From Clostridia bacterium (GTDB taxonomy: Bacteria > Bacillota > Clostridia > Oscillospirales > Acutalibacteraceae): a DNA stretch of 10,746 nucleotides. Below are positions 1 through 6,227 of this stretch, piece after piece. Position 1 is the stretch's first letter. The number at the start of each line of letters is the position of its first letter. Both the position numbers and the translations under genes were made by a program. The notes below the pieces were generated by a model. The model was not told the origin of the DNA. It made no database searches and saw only the letters and a program-made list of their open reading frames with translations. Location: positions 1-10,746 of the forward strand of contig JAFWRV010000016.1 of NCBI GenBank assembly GCA_017519685.1, written 5' to 3'.

Positions 1-327
1 CAGCGCGTGTCTGAGTTTTTCCTCCGCGCGCTTTCTCGCGGAGCGGACCGTTTCCCTTGAAAGGCGGTATTTTTCAGCGGTCTGAGCGTTGCTTTTCCCC
101 TCATAATAAACGCTCCTTATCACCTGCCGCTCACGGGGAGTCAGTTCGTTTTCAACCGCGAGCCCGACGAGGTAAGCCAGATCAATCCGCCTTTTTCTCC
201 AGGCAAACTCAACCGGCGATTCGCAGGCGTCGCAGCATCTTCCGCAGCACAGCTTCACTGCTGTTTCAATTTCTTTTCTGTCGGGATAAGAAAACACCTC
301 ACATTCATTTTTAATAGTTAAATTCAT
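1..327 (-). CDS. Partial sigma-factor-like HTH protein with N-terminal cysteine cluster
   Basis: The reading frame is open from an ATG at 327 down to the window edge, giving 109 residues with the C-terminus cut off. The start is set by AGGAGG at 335-340, 7 nt upstream. Residues 61-109 (from ELTPRERQVI to REKLRHAL-like helix ends) resemble sigma-70 region 4 or ArpU/phage-type sigma-like regulators: a TPRERQV helix, then a turn and a recognition helix around LSRETVRSARKRAEE. Residues 27-35 are CCGRCCDAC, five cysteines in nine positions, which suggests a metal-binding or redox-sensitive element; this is inference. No region 2 is visible, so it is probably not a complete sigma factor. It is divergent from the S24 repressor and shares an operator region with it, so it is the likely regulated partner. 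I do not recognise the exact family. Confidence 0.75.
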   Translation of the reverse strand, partial: MNLTIKNECEVFSYPDRKEIETAVKLCCGRCCDACESPVEFAWRKRRIDLAYLVGLAVENELTPRERQVIRSVYYEGKSNAQTAEKYRLSRETVRSARKRAEEKLRHAL

Positions 328-371
328 TATTCCTCCTCCTGATGATGTTTGTTTGACGAGTTCCACTATTC

Positions 372-400
372 ATTTTAAACCGAAAAATCGGGAGTGTCAA
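372..400 (-). promoter_or_regulatory. Promoter of the sigma-like gene
   Basis: On the minus strand there is a -35 box TTGACA (400-395), a 17-nt spacer and a -10 box TAAAAT (377-372). It points toward the gene starting at 327. The -35 box lies inside the TCAATAGAA repeat at 397-405, so binding of a repressor there would block it. Confidence 0.75.
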
Positions 401-448
401 TAGAAATTTTATTTTTTTGGGAAATTCTATTGACATTTTCAATAGAAT
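395..448. promoter_or_regulatory. Putative operator: three copies of TCAATAGAA-type half-sites
   Basis: Half-site 1 reads TCAATAGAAA at 397-406. Half-sites 2 and 3 form a perfect inverted repeat: ATTCTATTGA (424-433), a 5-nt spacer, then TCAATAGAAT (439-448). TGTCAATAGAA (395-405) is also inverted relative to TTCTATTGACA (425-435). The copies overlap the -35 boxes of both divergent promoters and the spacer of the plus-strand promoter. The likely ligand is the XRE/S24 protein encoded just downstream; this is inferred from position and the family's habit of autoregulation. The sequence does not resemble the Gram-positive LexA box. Confidence 0.7.
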
Positions 449-458
449 CGCTCATAAT
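430..458 (+). promoter_or_regulatory. Promoter of the S24 repressor gene
   Basis: -35 TTGACA (430-435), 17-nt spacer, -10 CATAAT (453-458). It lies 43 nt upstream of the repressor ATG, and its -35 box is inside the perfect palindrome at 424-448, as expected for autorepression. Confidence 0.8.
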
Positions 459-500
459 ATGAGCAGACAAACCGATGTAAAACGGTCAGGAGGAATCCGG

Positions 501-1097
501 ATGAATAAAATCAAGGAATTCAGAAAACAGGCGCATCTTTCCCAGCTTGAGCTTGCGGAGCTCTGCGGAGTGCATCAGACTGCGGTCAGCCAGTGGGAGC
601 AGGGCAGGACAAATCCCGACACCGACACTCTTGTTGCCCTCGCTCATATTTTTCACACCTCGCTCGGCTCCATTCTCGGTCTTGACACCCCCGATGACCC
701 CGTTATGGTAGCCGTCAAGGGCTTTGTCAGAGCCGGCGAAATGACATTTATCGAGGATGAGGATGTCTGTGAATTCGCGGCGATTTCTCCGGAGCTCGCG
801 AGGCGCGGAGAATACTGCGCCCTCAAGGTCAGGGGAAGCAGTATGTATCCGATGTTTCAGGACGGCGACACCGTGATAGTCCGTATGCAGAATACGGCGG
901 AGGATAACGACATTGTCGTCGCTCTCGAGGGGCGCGAAAACGCGACTCTCAAGCGGCTGAAGATACAGAAAAACGGGATTCTCCTCATGGCGGAAAATCC
1001 CGAATACGAATCCCTGTTTTACACAAAAGAGCAGGTCGCGCGCCTGCCGGTAACTTTTTTCGGAAAAGCGGTCGAAATACGGCGCGAAATTCATTGA
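501..1097 (+). CDS. XRE-family, S24 (LexA/CI-like) autocleaving repressor
   Basis: A 198-residue DNA-binding repressor with a self-cleaving C-terminal domain. Residues 3-60 are an XRE helix-turn-helix: LSQLELAELCGVHQTAVSQW, then EQGRTNPDTDTL. Residues ~68-198 are a peptidase S24 domain. The likely scissile bond is Ala78-Gly79 (VRAGEM), the nucleophile Ser114 (GSSMYPMF) and the general base Lys151 (ATLKRLK), all matching the LexA/CI layout. The start at 501 is chosen because AGGAGGA at 488-494 precedes it at 6 nt; the in-frame ATG at 417 lies upstream of the promoter -10 box and cannot be used from it. The family is normally inactivated by RecA-stimulated cleavage, so DNA damage may derepress both divergent genes (inference). 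It is shorter and different in its HTH from housekeeping LexA, and looks like a phage or mobile-element type regulator. Confidence 0.9.
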   Translation: MNKIKEFRKQAHLSQLELAELCGVHQTAVSQWEQGRTNPDTDTLVALAHIFHTSLGSILGLDTPDDPVMVAVKGFVRAGEMTFIEDEDVCEFAAISPELARRGEYCALKVRGSSMYPMFQDGDTVIVRMQNTAEDNDIVVALEGRENATLKRLKIQKNGILLMAENPEYESLFYTKEQVARLPVTFFGKAVEIRREIH

Positions 1098-1123
1098 CAA
1101 GGCGATTATTAATGTAATATAAT
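1094..1123 (+). promoter_or_regulatory. Consensus promoter overlapping the repressor stop codon
   Basis: -35 TTGACA (1094-1099), 18-nt spacer, -10 TATAAT (1118-1123). The repressor stop TGA (1095-1097) lies within the -35 box. It would drive the phosphoesterase and probably the dehydrogenase downstream, independently of the repressor promoter. Confidence 0.75.
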
Positions 1124-1147
1124 TATAAGAAAGGCGGTGAATATGAA

Positions 1148-2530
1148 TTGAAAACAAAAGTCACATTCATTGCCGATACGCATCATTTTTCCCCGACTCT
1201 CGCCGACGGCGGCCGCGCGTATCAGTTAAGAAGCGGTTCCGATCAGAAATGCCTGCTTGAAACCGGAGCGATTATAGACGCGGTTTTTGATGTCATCGCA
1301 AAGAGCGACACCGATGCCGTAATGATAGTCGGCGATATAACCGATGACGGCGAAAGGGTCTCCCACGAGGAGTTCCGCGAGAAGTGTTATAAACTTCAGA
1401 GGAGCAAGCCGGTCTATATCGTCACGGCGACTCACGACTGGTGCTGTGACGGGAATCCGAGATCGTTTTCCGGAGACACCGTTTCAACAGACGTGCCGGT
1501 TGTTCCCGTCGAGGAGCTGCGTGAGTTTTACCGGGATTTCGGGATTGACAAGGCGAAAGAGGAGTACATCACCCATCTCGGCGAGGTTTCATATGTCGCC
1601 GATATCGGGGAAAATGTCCGTCTGCTCGCGATTAACGATGACCAGAACGGAAAAGGTCATTCGGGTTATACCGAAGCGCACTTTGACTGGATTGAGGAGC
1701 AGATAAAGAAAGCGAAAGCCGACGGCAAGGTGCTTCTCGCGATGGAGCACCATCTGATTATGCCGCATATCCATCCCCTTATATCGGGCCACGGAATGTG
1801 CGTGGGCGACAGGGAGTATGTCGCCTCCCGTCTTGCCGACGCCGGGCTTAAATATATGTTTACGGGCCATTCCCACGTGTTGAGAGTTTCCGATTTCGTT
1901 TCGGAAAAGGGAAACAAGATTTTCCAGGTCAATATCGGTGCGGCGGTAGGTTATCCCTCCCCGATAGTCAACGTGACCGTTGACGGAGAAGATGTTTCAA
2001 TTGAAACCGTTCACGCTCCGACGTTTGAGTATAACGGCACACAGGATACTCTGAAATATACCGCGAAGCATTTCTTCGAAATGTTTGACAGAGCGCTGAC
2101 AGGCGCGGCGGGTAAAGACACAAAGGAGTTTGCCGACCGTATGGACGCGCTCGGAATCGACGGCAAAAAGGCGGCGAAATTCCATCCTTTCGTAAAACTC
2201 CCCGCAAGGTATCTGCTTAAAGTCAGGGTCCGGGGGGCTTACAGACTCGCAAACGCCCTTACCCTCGGCAGAGTGATCGATAAACGCGATGCAAAGGAAT
2301 TCGCGGACAGGCCTGTTCTGGATTTTATTCATGACATTATGCTTGCGGCGGTCGGGGGCACACCCGAAAGACACAGCGCGGACAGCGCCTACTGCCGTCT
2401 GGTGAAGCAGGTTGCGTCGATTCCCTCGTTTTTCGTGCGTAAAAACAAAGCGCTCCGCGAGCTTCCCGAAGTGGCGGAGCTGATAGTGACGGGCGGAAAA
2501 TACAATGCTTATAAATGCGATTTAAAATAA
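1148..2530 (+). CDS. Calcineurin-like metallophosphoesterase
   Basis: A 460-residue protein with the metallophosphoesterase fold in residues 1-~260: D10-T-H12 (IADTHH), GDITDDGE at 62-69, THD at 95-97, EHH at 200-202 and GHSH at 240-243. These are the expected metal-ligand and catalytic blocks of a di-metal phosphoesterase. The third block normally reads GNHD; here it is ATHD, so the usual Asn ligand is replaced by Thr95. Residues ~280-460 form a C-terminal extension I do not recognise. There is no signal peptide, so it is probably cytoplasmic; the substrate is unknown. The start is TTG at 1148, preceded by AAAGGCGGTG at 1130-1139; the ATG at 1143 hits a stop after two codons. It is 30 bp upstream of the dehydrogenase with no terminator between, so the two are probably cotranscribed. 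Confidence 0.88.
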   Translation: MKTKVTFIADTHHFSPTLADGGRAYQLRSGSDQKCLLETGAIIDAVFDVIAKSDTDAVMIVGDITDDGERVSHEEFREKCYKLQRSKPVYIVTATHDWCCDGNPRSFSGDTVSTDVPVVPVEELREFYRDFGIDKAKEEYITHLGEVSYVADIGENVRLLAINDDQNGKGHSGYTEAHFDWIEEQIKKAKADGKVLLAMEHHLIMPHIHPLISGHGMCVGDREYVASRLADAGLKYMFTGHSHVLRVSDFVSEKGNKIFQVNIGAAVGYPSPIVNVTVDGEDVSIETVHAPTFEYNGTQDTLKYTAKHFFEMFDRALTGAAGKDTKEFADRMDALGIDGKKAAKFHPFVKLPARYLLKVRVRGAYRLANALTLGRVIDKRDAKEFADRPVLDFIHDIMLAAVGGTPERHSADSAYCRLVKQVASIPSFFVRKNKALRELPEVAELIVTGGKYNAYKCDLK

Positions 2531-2560
2531 ATTTATATATGTCAAAGGAAGGTCTTAATT

Positions 2561-4081
2561 ATGGAAGTCAAAAAATTAAAGTTTCTTGCGGGCGGTCAGT
2601 GGATTGAGTCCAAAACCGGAAAGTACATGGATGTTTACAATCCGTCAACCGGCGAAGTCATCGCTCAGACTCCGTGCTGCACCGAGGAAGAAGTCAACTA
2701 CGCCGTTTCCTGCGCGAAAGAGGCGTTCAAAACATGGAGCAACACTCCCGTAATGAAGAGAACGCAGGTTATCTACAATTTCCGCAATCTTCTCATTGAA
2801 CACATGGACGAGCTCACCGAGCTGTGCGCAAGAGAGGAAGGAAAGGTCTGGGCAGAAGCGAAGGGCGATATTCTCAAGGTCAAGGAGCCCGTCGAGCACG
2901 CTCTCTCCGCTCCCTCTCTCACAATGGGCGACAGTATGCGCGACACTTCATCGGGCTACGATACCACTCTTTATTATGAGCCCGTAGGCGTATTCGCCGG
3001 CATCGCGCCGTTCAACTTCCCCGGAATGATTCCGATGGGCTGGATGACACCGATGTGCATTTCCTGCGGCAACACAATCGTTATCAAGGCGGCTTCGATG
3101 ACTCCGATGACCTGTATGAGAATGGCGGAGCTCTGGAAGGAAGCCGGTCTTCCCGACGGCGTTATCAATATTGTCACCTGCTCCAGAAATGAAGCTGAGC
3201 TTTTCCTGAAGCATCCCGATGTCAAGGGTATCACCTTCGTCGGCTCAACCTCAGTCGGCCGTCACATTTACGCGACAGCCGCCGAAAACGGCAAGAGAGT
3301 TCAGTGCCTTTGCGAGGCGAAGAATCACGCGCTCGTTCTTGAGGACGCCGCTCTCGAGAGAACCGCGAGAGGCATCATCAACTCATCCTTCGGCTGCGCA
3401 GGCGAGCGCTGCATGGCTCTGCCCGTTGTCGCCGTTCAGGAGAGCGTTGCGGATAAACTGCTTGAATACATAGTAAAATTCGCGAAGGAACTCAAGATAG
3501 GTCCCGCGTATGATAAAGAGAGCAATCTCGGCCCCGTTGTTACCGCTCAACATAAGAAGAGCGTTATCGACTGGATTAACAAGGGCCTCGAGGAGGGCGC
3601 GACCCTCGTTCTCGACGGCAGAGACACCGTTGTTCCCGGCTATGAAAACGGCTTCTATGTAGGACCGACAATTCTTGACAACGTTACCGAGGAAATGACA
3701 GTCGGTCAGAGAGAAATCTTCGGACCCGTTCTCTGCATCAAGAGAGTCAAGGACTTTGAAGACGGTCTCGCTCAGATGAACCGCAATCCGTTTGCAAACG
3801 GCTCGGTTATCTTCACCCAGAGCGGCTACTATGCCAGAGAGTTCACCAAGAGAACAGACGGCGGCATGGTCGGCGTCAACGTCGGCATTCCCGTTCCCGT
3901 GGGCGTATTCCCGTTCACCGGACACAAGAATTCATTCATCGGAGACCTTCACTGCCTCGGTAAGGACGGCTTCCGCTTCTACACCGAAACCAAGGCGGTC
4001 ACAACCCGCTGGTTCGATGAGGAGGAAATGAAAGCCAAGACCGTCGATACCTGGGACGGCTCCGTAGGCGGAGGAACCTGA
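2561..4081 (+). CDS. mmsA: CoA-acylating methylmalonate-semialdehyde dehydrogenase
   Basis: A 506-residue aldehyde dehydrogenase of the MmsA/IolA type, which oxidises methylmalonate or malonate semialdehyde with NAD+ and CoA to propionyl-CoA or acetyl-CoA in valine and inositol catabolism. Family marks: N-terminal FLAGGQWIESKTGKY; APFNFPGMIPMGW with Asn152; GSTSVGRHIY in the cofactor fold; EAKNHALVLEDA where ordinary ALDHs carry the catalytic Glu motif; FGCAGERCM with the nucleophile Cys284; and RFYTETKAVTTRWF at the C-terminus. Length fits the family. AAGGAAGG at 2545-2552 is the ribosome binding site, 8 nt before the ATG. Arginines are mostly AGA, and codon choice looks more biased than in its neighbours, which suggests high expression. 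No inositol or valine catabolism genes lie beside it, so its true substrate cannot be assigned from context. Confidence 0.9.
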   Translation: MEVKKLKFLAGGQWIESKTGKYMDVYNPSTGEVIAQTPCCTEEEVNYAVSCAKEAFKTWSNTPVMKRTQVIYNFRNLLIEHMDELTELCAREEGKVWAEAKGDILKVKEPVEHALSAPSLTMGDSMRDTSSGYDTTLYYEPVGVFAGIAPFNFPGMIPMGWMTPMCISCGNTIVIKAASMTPMTCMRMAELWKEAGLPDGVINIVTCSRNEAELFLKHPDVKGITFVGSTSVGRHIYATAAENGKRVQCLCEAKNHALVLEDAALERTARGIINSSFGCAGERCMALPVVAVQESVADKLLEYIVKFAKELKIGPAYDKESNLGPVVTAQHKKSVIDWINKGLEEGATLVLDGRDTVVPGYENGFYVGPTILDNVTEEMTVGQREIFGPVLCIKRVKDFEDGLAQMNRNPFANGSVIFTQSGYYAREFTKRTDGGMVGVNVGIPVPVGVFPFTGHKNSFIGDLHCLGKDGFRFYTETKAVTTRWFDEEEMKAKTVDTWDGSVGGGT

Positions 4082-4090
4082 TAAAATGTC

Positions 4091-4127
4091 AAATCTCCCG
4101 CAGTGCAAGGCACTGCGGGAGATTTTT
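4091..4127 (+). terminator. Strong rho-independent terminator after mmsA
   Basis: A perfect 16-bp stem, arms 4091-4106 and 4110-4125, with a 3-nt loop and a T run at 4123-4127. It begins 9 nt after the mmsA stop codon. The left arm starts with AAA, so it might also work on the minus strand. Confidence 0.93.
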
Positions 4128-4136
4128 AATGAATAA

Positions 4137-4295
4137 TTAATAATGAATAATGAAGAATTGCGGGTCGCTACGCTCCGGATTATATTTCAACGATCTAAGG
4201 GGAAACCGATTTCCGATTAAACACTTAACGGGTTCAGGACATCGGTAAGCCGTTTAATAATGAATAATGACTTAATGAATTATGAATAATTGCGG
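4137..4295. repeat. Duplicated AT-rich repeat ending in AATTGCGG
   Basis: The 17-mer TTAATAATGAATAATGA occurs identically at 4137-4153 and 4254-4270. Each copy is followed by AATTGCGG, at 4156-4163 and 4288-4295. Short AATGAAT units fill the surroundings. The pattern suggests two related non-autonomous repeat units or a duplication; no transposase is present. Confidence 0.7.
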
Positions 4296-4335
4296 TTGCC
4301 GAATCTGTCGGCGATTGTATGTTGCCACACCAACG

Positions 4336-4468
4336 GTAGGGGCGATTATCAATCGCCCGCCGGATATGAGGTGTGTTTTTCATCTGAAACGGCACGGATG
4401 AATCCGTGCCCTACGTCGGAACAATTATGTCCGTGAGGACCGTAGGGCAAGCATTTATGCTTGCCGCC
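4336..4468. repeat. Cluster of three GTAGGG-linked palindromic modules
   Basis: Module 1: GGTAGGG at 4335-4341 with arms GGGCGATT (4340-4347) and AATCGCCC (4351-4358). Module 2, reversed: arms GGCACGGAT (4391-4399) and ATCCGTGCC (4402-4410), followed by CTACG, the complement of CGTAG. Module 3: CGTAGGG at 4441-4447 with arms GGCAAGCAT (4446-4454) and ATGCTTGCC (4457-4465). The modules share a GTAGGG flank but have unrelated palindrome cores. Repeats of this style are, as I recall, scattered between genes in gut Clostridia; their role is not established. Confidence 0.75.
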
Positions 4469-4550
4469 GCAAGGATATGCGGAGCTTCGTCGTCACAAGC
4501 TTCATATCTTCCGCTGCTCCTCTCCCCGTAATTATAATTTTAATTGATTA

Positions 4551-4589
4551 AACCAAAACCGCAGGGCGGGATGTTCTCATCCCGCCCTG
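4551..4589 (-). terminator. Hairpin terminator downstream of murD
   Basis: A 12-bp perfect stem, CAGGGCGGGATG (4562-4573) and CATCCCGCCCTG (4578-4589), with a 4-nt loop. Read on the minus strand it is followed by CGGTTTTGGTTT, a broken T tract, and lies 33 nt after the murD stop. It also resembles the palindromic modules nearby, so a repeat may have been recruited as a terminator. Confidence 0.6.
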
Positions 4590-4622
4590 AATATTGTTTA
4601 TTTGAATTACAAGTCGCTCCGT

Positions 4623-5933
4623 TTATATTTCTTCTTCGCCTTTTTCCATGACAAGCTTTCTGAAATGGTTGCCCTTATGCTCGAAGTCTTTATAAACGTT
4701 ATAACTTGACGCGGCGGAGCTCAGCAGACAGCTTTTTCCCGGAGCGGTGACCTTGAACGCGGCGTCAACCGCTGTTTCCATATCGTCGGCAATCAGCAGG
4801 TTTTTGCGGCATCCGCGGTTTGCGAGGTTTGAGCATATCTGTCTGCCCGTATCGGGCAGGCCTATCAGATTCGGAATCTTGCTGTTATAAAGAAAGTTTT
4901 CAAATTCATCGTAACTGACTCCGACCGACATACCGCCGAAAATCAGCGTGTCAAGATCGGGTATCGCTTCCACGGCGCATATCGTCGCCTGCGGGATTGT
5001 GGCAATCGCGTCATTATAGAATTTGATTCCCCTGACGGTACCGAGCGGCTCAAGGCGGTGCTCGACTCCTTTGTAGCCGAGAACCGCGGCGCAGATATCC
5101 CTGTCGCTGACGCCGAGCCTCCTGGCAACGGCGCATGCGAGAAAGACATTCTGTATATTATGATTACCTATTATATATTCATTCTGCTCCGCCGCCTCAT
5201 ATATGCTTTCATATCCGCTGATATCGGAAGCGACCTTGATGACCGTTGACGGAATCTTTGAGAAATCGCAGTAACCGTCAAAGCTCTGGGAAGCGTTGCA
5301 GATGAAATAATCGTCTTTTTTCTGGTGACGGACTATATTGAGCTTGGAATTCACATATCCGGTGAAGCCGTTATGATGCTCAATATGCTCGGGATAAATG
5401 TTTGTCAGCACGGCTATATGGGGCGACGCGGTCGTGAATTCAAGCTGCTTTGAGGACATCTCGACTATCGCTATCTGGGGGTCGTTTTCCTCAAACATAT
5501 CAAGCACCGGCTGACCGGTGTGACCGATAAGGCGCGCGTCAAGGCCGCCCTGTCTGAGCATTTCATAGAGCATCGCCGCGACTGTCGTCTTGCCCTTGGT
5601 GCCCGTCACGCCGACACACAGGCAGTCGGAGTATTTCATGAACAAATCCGTCTGGCAGGTTATCATAACATTTCTCGGGACTATGAAATCCGTGAACGAA
5701 ACGCCCGGAGTCTTTATGACCACTTCATAATCCTTCAGACAGTCCAGATGGTTTTTGCCGCTGTAAACGCGGACCTTATCATCGTTTATTTCTATATCCT
5801 TGATATCGCTTATGCCGATTTCCTTATCCGGCAGATGACGGCGAATAATGTCATAAGTCGAGTGCCCCTCGCGGCCGAAGCCGAGAATGAGCAGACTGTG
5901 CCCGGAAAGAAAGTTTATAAGGTCTCTGAAAAT
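4623..5933 (-). CDS. murD: MurD-type Mur ligase (UDP-MurNAc-Ala:D-Glu ligase or paralog), start codon uncertain
   Basis: A cytoplasmic ATP-dependent ligase; MurD adds D-glutamate to UDP-MurNAc-L-Ala in peptidoglycan synthesis. Counting from an ATT at 5933, the blocks are: GFGREG at 18-23 (N-terminal nucleotide-sugar fold); KTPGVS; P-loop GTKGKTT at 111-117; EMSSKQLE around Glu158; TNIYPEHIEHH with His183; SKLNI with Lys197, the position of the carbamylated lysine; FYNDAIATIPQAT; and a C-terminal SSAASSYNVYKDFEHKGNHF block. That gives 436 residues, normal for MurD. The only usual start in this frame is GTG at 5723, which would delete about 70 residues including GFGREG. The frame stays open to a stop at 5955-5957, and ATT at 5933 has GGGGCGG just upstream. 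A rare start or a one-base indel is possible. GFGREG and GTKGKTT differ from the usual cell-wall-cluster MurD, so this may be a paralog; it is not in a dcw cluster here. Confidence 0.72.
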   Translation of the reverse strand: MFRDLINFLSGHSLLILGFGREGHSTYDIIRRHLPDKEIGISDIKDIEINDDKVRVYSGKNHLDCLKDYEVVIKTPGVSFTDFIVPRNVMITCQTDLFMKYSDCLCVGVTGTKGKTTVAAMLYEMLRQGGLDARLIGHTGQPVLDMFEENDPQIAIVEMSSKQLEFTTASPHIAVLTNIYPEHIEHHNGFTGYVNSKLNIVRHQKKDDYFICNASQSFDGYCDFSKIPSTVIKVASDISGYESIYEAAEQNEYIIGNHNIQNVFLACAVARRLGVSDRDICAAVLGYKGVEHRLEPLGTVRGIKFYNDAIATIPQATICAVEAIPDLDTLIFGGMSVGVSYDEFENFLYNSKIPNLIGLPDTGRQICSNLANRGCRKNLLIADDMETAVDAAFKVTAPGKSCLLSSAASSYNVYKDFEHKGNHFRKLVMEKGEEEI

Positions 5934-5959
5934 AACAACCGCCCCGTTTCCGATTTATT

Positions 5960-5994
5960 AAAAGAAAAGCGCAGAAAGCATCGCCCTCTGCGCT
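5960..5994 (-). terminator. Terminator/attenuator between microprotein 2 and murD
   Basis: On the minus strand AGCGCAGA (5994-5987) pairs with TCTGCGCT (5975-5968) across an 11-nt loop, followed by TTTTCTTTT at 5968-5960. It starts 16 nt after the stop of the 61-residue gene and ends about 27 nt before the proposed murD start. I see no convincing separate murD promoter, so murD may depend on read-through. Confidence 0.8.
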
Positions 5995-6009
5995 GTGCAT
6001 TGAAATGGA

Positions 6010-6195
6010 TTAAAAACCGAACCACTCGTTGAGATATCTGTTTACCGCTTCCCAGATGGGATTCCAGATGGGAGAGAAAGTGGTAAGAAGCTGAGCAACG
6101 GTTTCCGTGTCAATTGTTCTGACATCAAAGTCCTCAACAAGCCATTTCATAAGATAGACGATGAGGTCTTCAAGACCGCCTAAATCAAAATTCAC
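6010..6195 (-). CDS. Amphipathic microprotein 2 (61 aa), paralog of the next one
   Basis: A 61-residue acidic, hydrophobic protein with no signal peptide and no cysteines. It starts at GTG 6195 with AGGAGG at 6204-6209, 8 nt upstream. It ends LNEWFGF. A first half rich in Leu/Ile/Asp/Glu is followed by a central SPIWNPIWE motif and a C-terminal amphipathic helix. It is about one third identical to the 60-residue protein at 6290-6472 over the whole length, with shared positions D4, GL (7-8), LI (11-12), M16, FD-R (23-26), T30, A34, P-NP-E (42-49), LN and the terminal GF. A perfect consensus promoter and a dedicated terminator make it a strong, mostly monocistronic unit. I do not recognise the family. 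Membrane-associated microprotein, leaderless peptide and regulator of the neighbouring Mur ligase are all possible. Confidence 0.8.
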   Translation of the reverse strand: MNFDLGGLEDLIVYLMKWLVEDFDVRTIDTETVAQLLTTFSPIWNPIWEAVNRYLNEWFGF

Positions 6196-6227
6196 AGCGA
6201 AAGCCTCCTTTTTTAATCTGCGTTGTT

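Larger units (their letters stand above)
4128..4622. other. Gene-free intergenic block made of repeats
   Basis: About 500 bp between two convergent transcription units. I see no credible coding frame with a ribosome binding site. It contains AT-rich direct repeats (4137-4295), three GTAGGG-linked palindromes (4336-4468), an imperfect inverted repeat (GATATG at 4474-4479 against CATATC at 4503-4508, extended by AGCTT pairs), and a terminator-like hairpin (4562-4589). The stretches 4164-4253 and 4510-4545 show nothing I can name. Confidence 0.7.

Noticed and set aside
417..500. Upstream ATG extension of the S24 repressor
   Set aside because: It begins upstream of the -10 box and within the operator, has no ribosome binding site, and the ATG at 501 has a perfect one.
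1143..1151. ATG before the phosphoesterase
   Set aside because: It reads ATG AAT TGA, stopping after two codons and out of frame with the gene; the overlapping TTG at 1148 fits the family N-terminus.
4137..4270. Attachment-site interpretation of the 17-bp direct repeat
   Set aside because: The sequence is very AT-rich and simple, no integrase or tRNA gene is adjacent, and only about 100 bp of non-coding DNA lies between the copies.
4336..4589. Possible CRISPR array
   Set aside because: The palindromes differ in core sequence, orientation and spacing, so there is no constant repeat with regular spacers.
5520..6032. Plus-strand open frame of 170 codons
   Set aside because: It runs antisense through the murD N-terminal coding region and the terminator, lacks a ribosome binding site, and its protein resembles no family.
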